In this document: positions 5,700 to 5,905 of the stretch, one piece after another
Layout: each line of letters begins with the position of its first letter
Position numbering within the stretch: the first letter of the stretch is position 1
Assembly (NCBI GenBank): GCA_003564655.1
Contig: PXES01000332.1
Coordinates: 1 to 5,905, forward strand
Length of the DNA: 5,905 nucleotides
Reading direction: 5' to 3'
DNA from: Paracoccaceae bacterium
GTDB taxonomy: Bacteria; Pseudomonadota; Alphaproteobacteria; Rhodobacterales; Rhodobacteraceae
Translations under genes and position numbers: made by a program
Notes under the pieces: model-generated
Seen by the model: only the letters and a program-made list of their open reading frames with translations
Databases searched by the model: none
What the model was told of the DNA's origin: nothing

Positions 5700-5905
5700 A
5701 TGACCGAACCCGTCCTCGACATTCCCGTCGAGCGCCACATCGACACCAGCCAGATGAAGGTGACCGATGAGGTTGCCATCCAGATCACGTCCATGAACAA
5801 ATGGTTTGGCAGCTTCCATGTGCTGCGCGACATCGACATGACCGTGAACCGGGGCGAGCGGATCGTGGTCTGCGGTCCCTCGGGGTCGGGCAAATCCACG
5901 CTGAT
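5700..5905 (+). CDS. aapP: General L-amino acid ABC transporter ATP-binding protein AapP/BztD, 3' truncated by the window
   Basis: Only the first 68 codons are present. The frame is open to the window end, so truncation is by the window edge. A polar N-terminal extension (MTEPVLDIPVERHIDTSQMK) precedes the ATPase start at about residue 26 (VAIQITSMNKWFGSFHVLRD), where the aromatic Trp35/Phe36 region fits an A-loop. The Walker A motif GPSGSGKST is at residues 59-67. GGAGG (5687-5691) lies 8 bases before ATG 5700. A later in-frame ATG (5754, Met19) has no comparable ribosome site. The protein should be cytoplasmic, dimerise on the EAA loops of AapQ and AapM, and hydrolyse ATP to drive uptake. 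Walker B and the signature motif lie beyond the window. Placement directly after aapM makes AapP a secure call. Confidence 0.92.
   Translation, partial: MTEPVLDIPVERHIDTSQMKVTDEVAIQITSMNKWFGSFHVLRDIDMTVNRGERIVVCGPSGSGKSTL

Noticed and set aside
4477..5703. Forward 408-codon ORF in another frame of aapM
   Set aside because: It overlaps aapM entirely, has Ala/Gly/Arg-rich composition and no membrane pattern, and is an out-of-frame shadow.
4364..5899. 511-codon reverse-strand ORF opposite aapM and aapP
   Set aside because: It lies opposite clear permease and ATPase genes. Its translation is rich in Arg, Gln, His and Asp with no recognisable domain, the usual antisense shadow of GC-rich genes.

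Overview
The window is GC-rich, gene-dense alphaproteobacterial DNA. Gene content, protein sequence style and codon use suggest Rhodobacterales, close to Paracoccus/Rhodobacter. That placement is inferred from the sequence by eye and has not been tested by a search. All supported genes lie on the + strand and form two groups separated by a 302-base regulatory gap.

Left group (1-1685). This holds the last 30 codons of a gene that looks like an alpha-E (DUF403) protein, then a complete transglutaminase-like cysteine peptidase, then an Anbu-type (proteasome/HslV-related) Ntn-hydrolase. The first two genes overlap by ATGA. The last two are 52 bases apart, and an 18-codon ORF fills that gap, overlapping both neighbours. 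This gene set matches a conserved bacterial neighbourhood that usually also carries a circularly permuted ATP-grasp ligase. Comparative genomics has proposed that it makes, and perhaps later removes, a peptide modification. Its substrate is unknown, and it is the least understood system here.

Gap (1686-1987). Just after the Anbu gene lie a long imperfect inverted repeat and then a perfect 11-bp GC-rich hairpin, which together are the likely transcript end. Next come a small perfect dyad, a plausible sigma-70 promoter with a second dyad over its -10 element, and a leader of about 85 bases with two hairpins before the aapJ ribosome binding site.

Right group (1988-5905). This is an aapJQMP (bztABCD) operon for a general L-amino acid ABC importer: periplasmic binding protein AapJ, two large permeases AapQ and AapM, and the first 68 codons of the ATPase AapP, which runs off the window. 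A perfect 12-bp hairpin between aapJ and aapQ probably stabilises or attenuates the message so that binding protein is made in excess. AapJ would capture amino acids in the periplasm, AapQ/AapM would form the channel, and AapP would power transport.

No RNA genes, mobile elements or CRISPR arrays were seen. Long reverse-strand ORFs are shadows caused by high GC.
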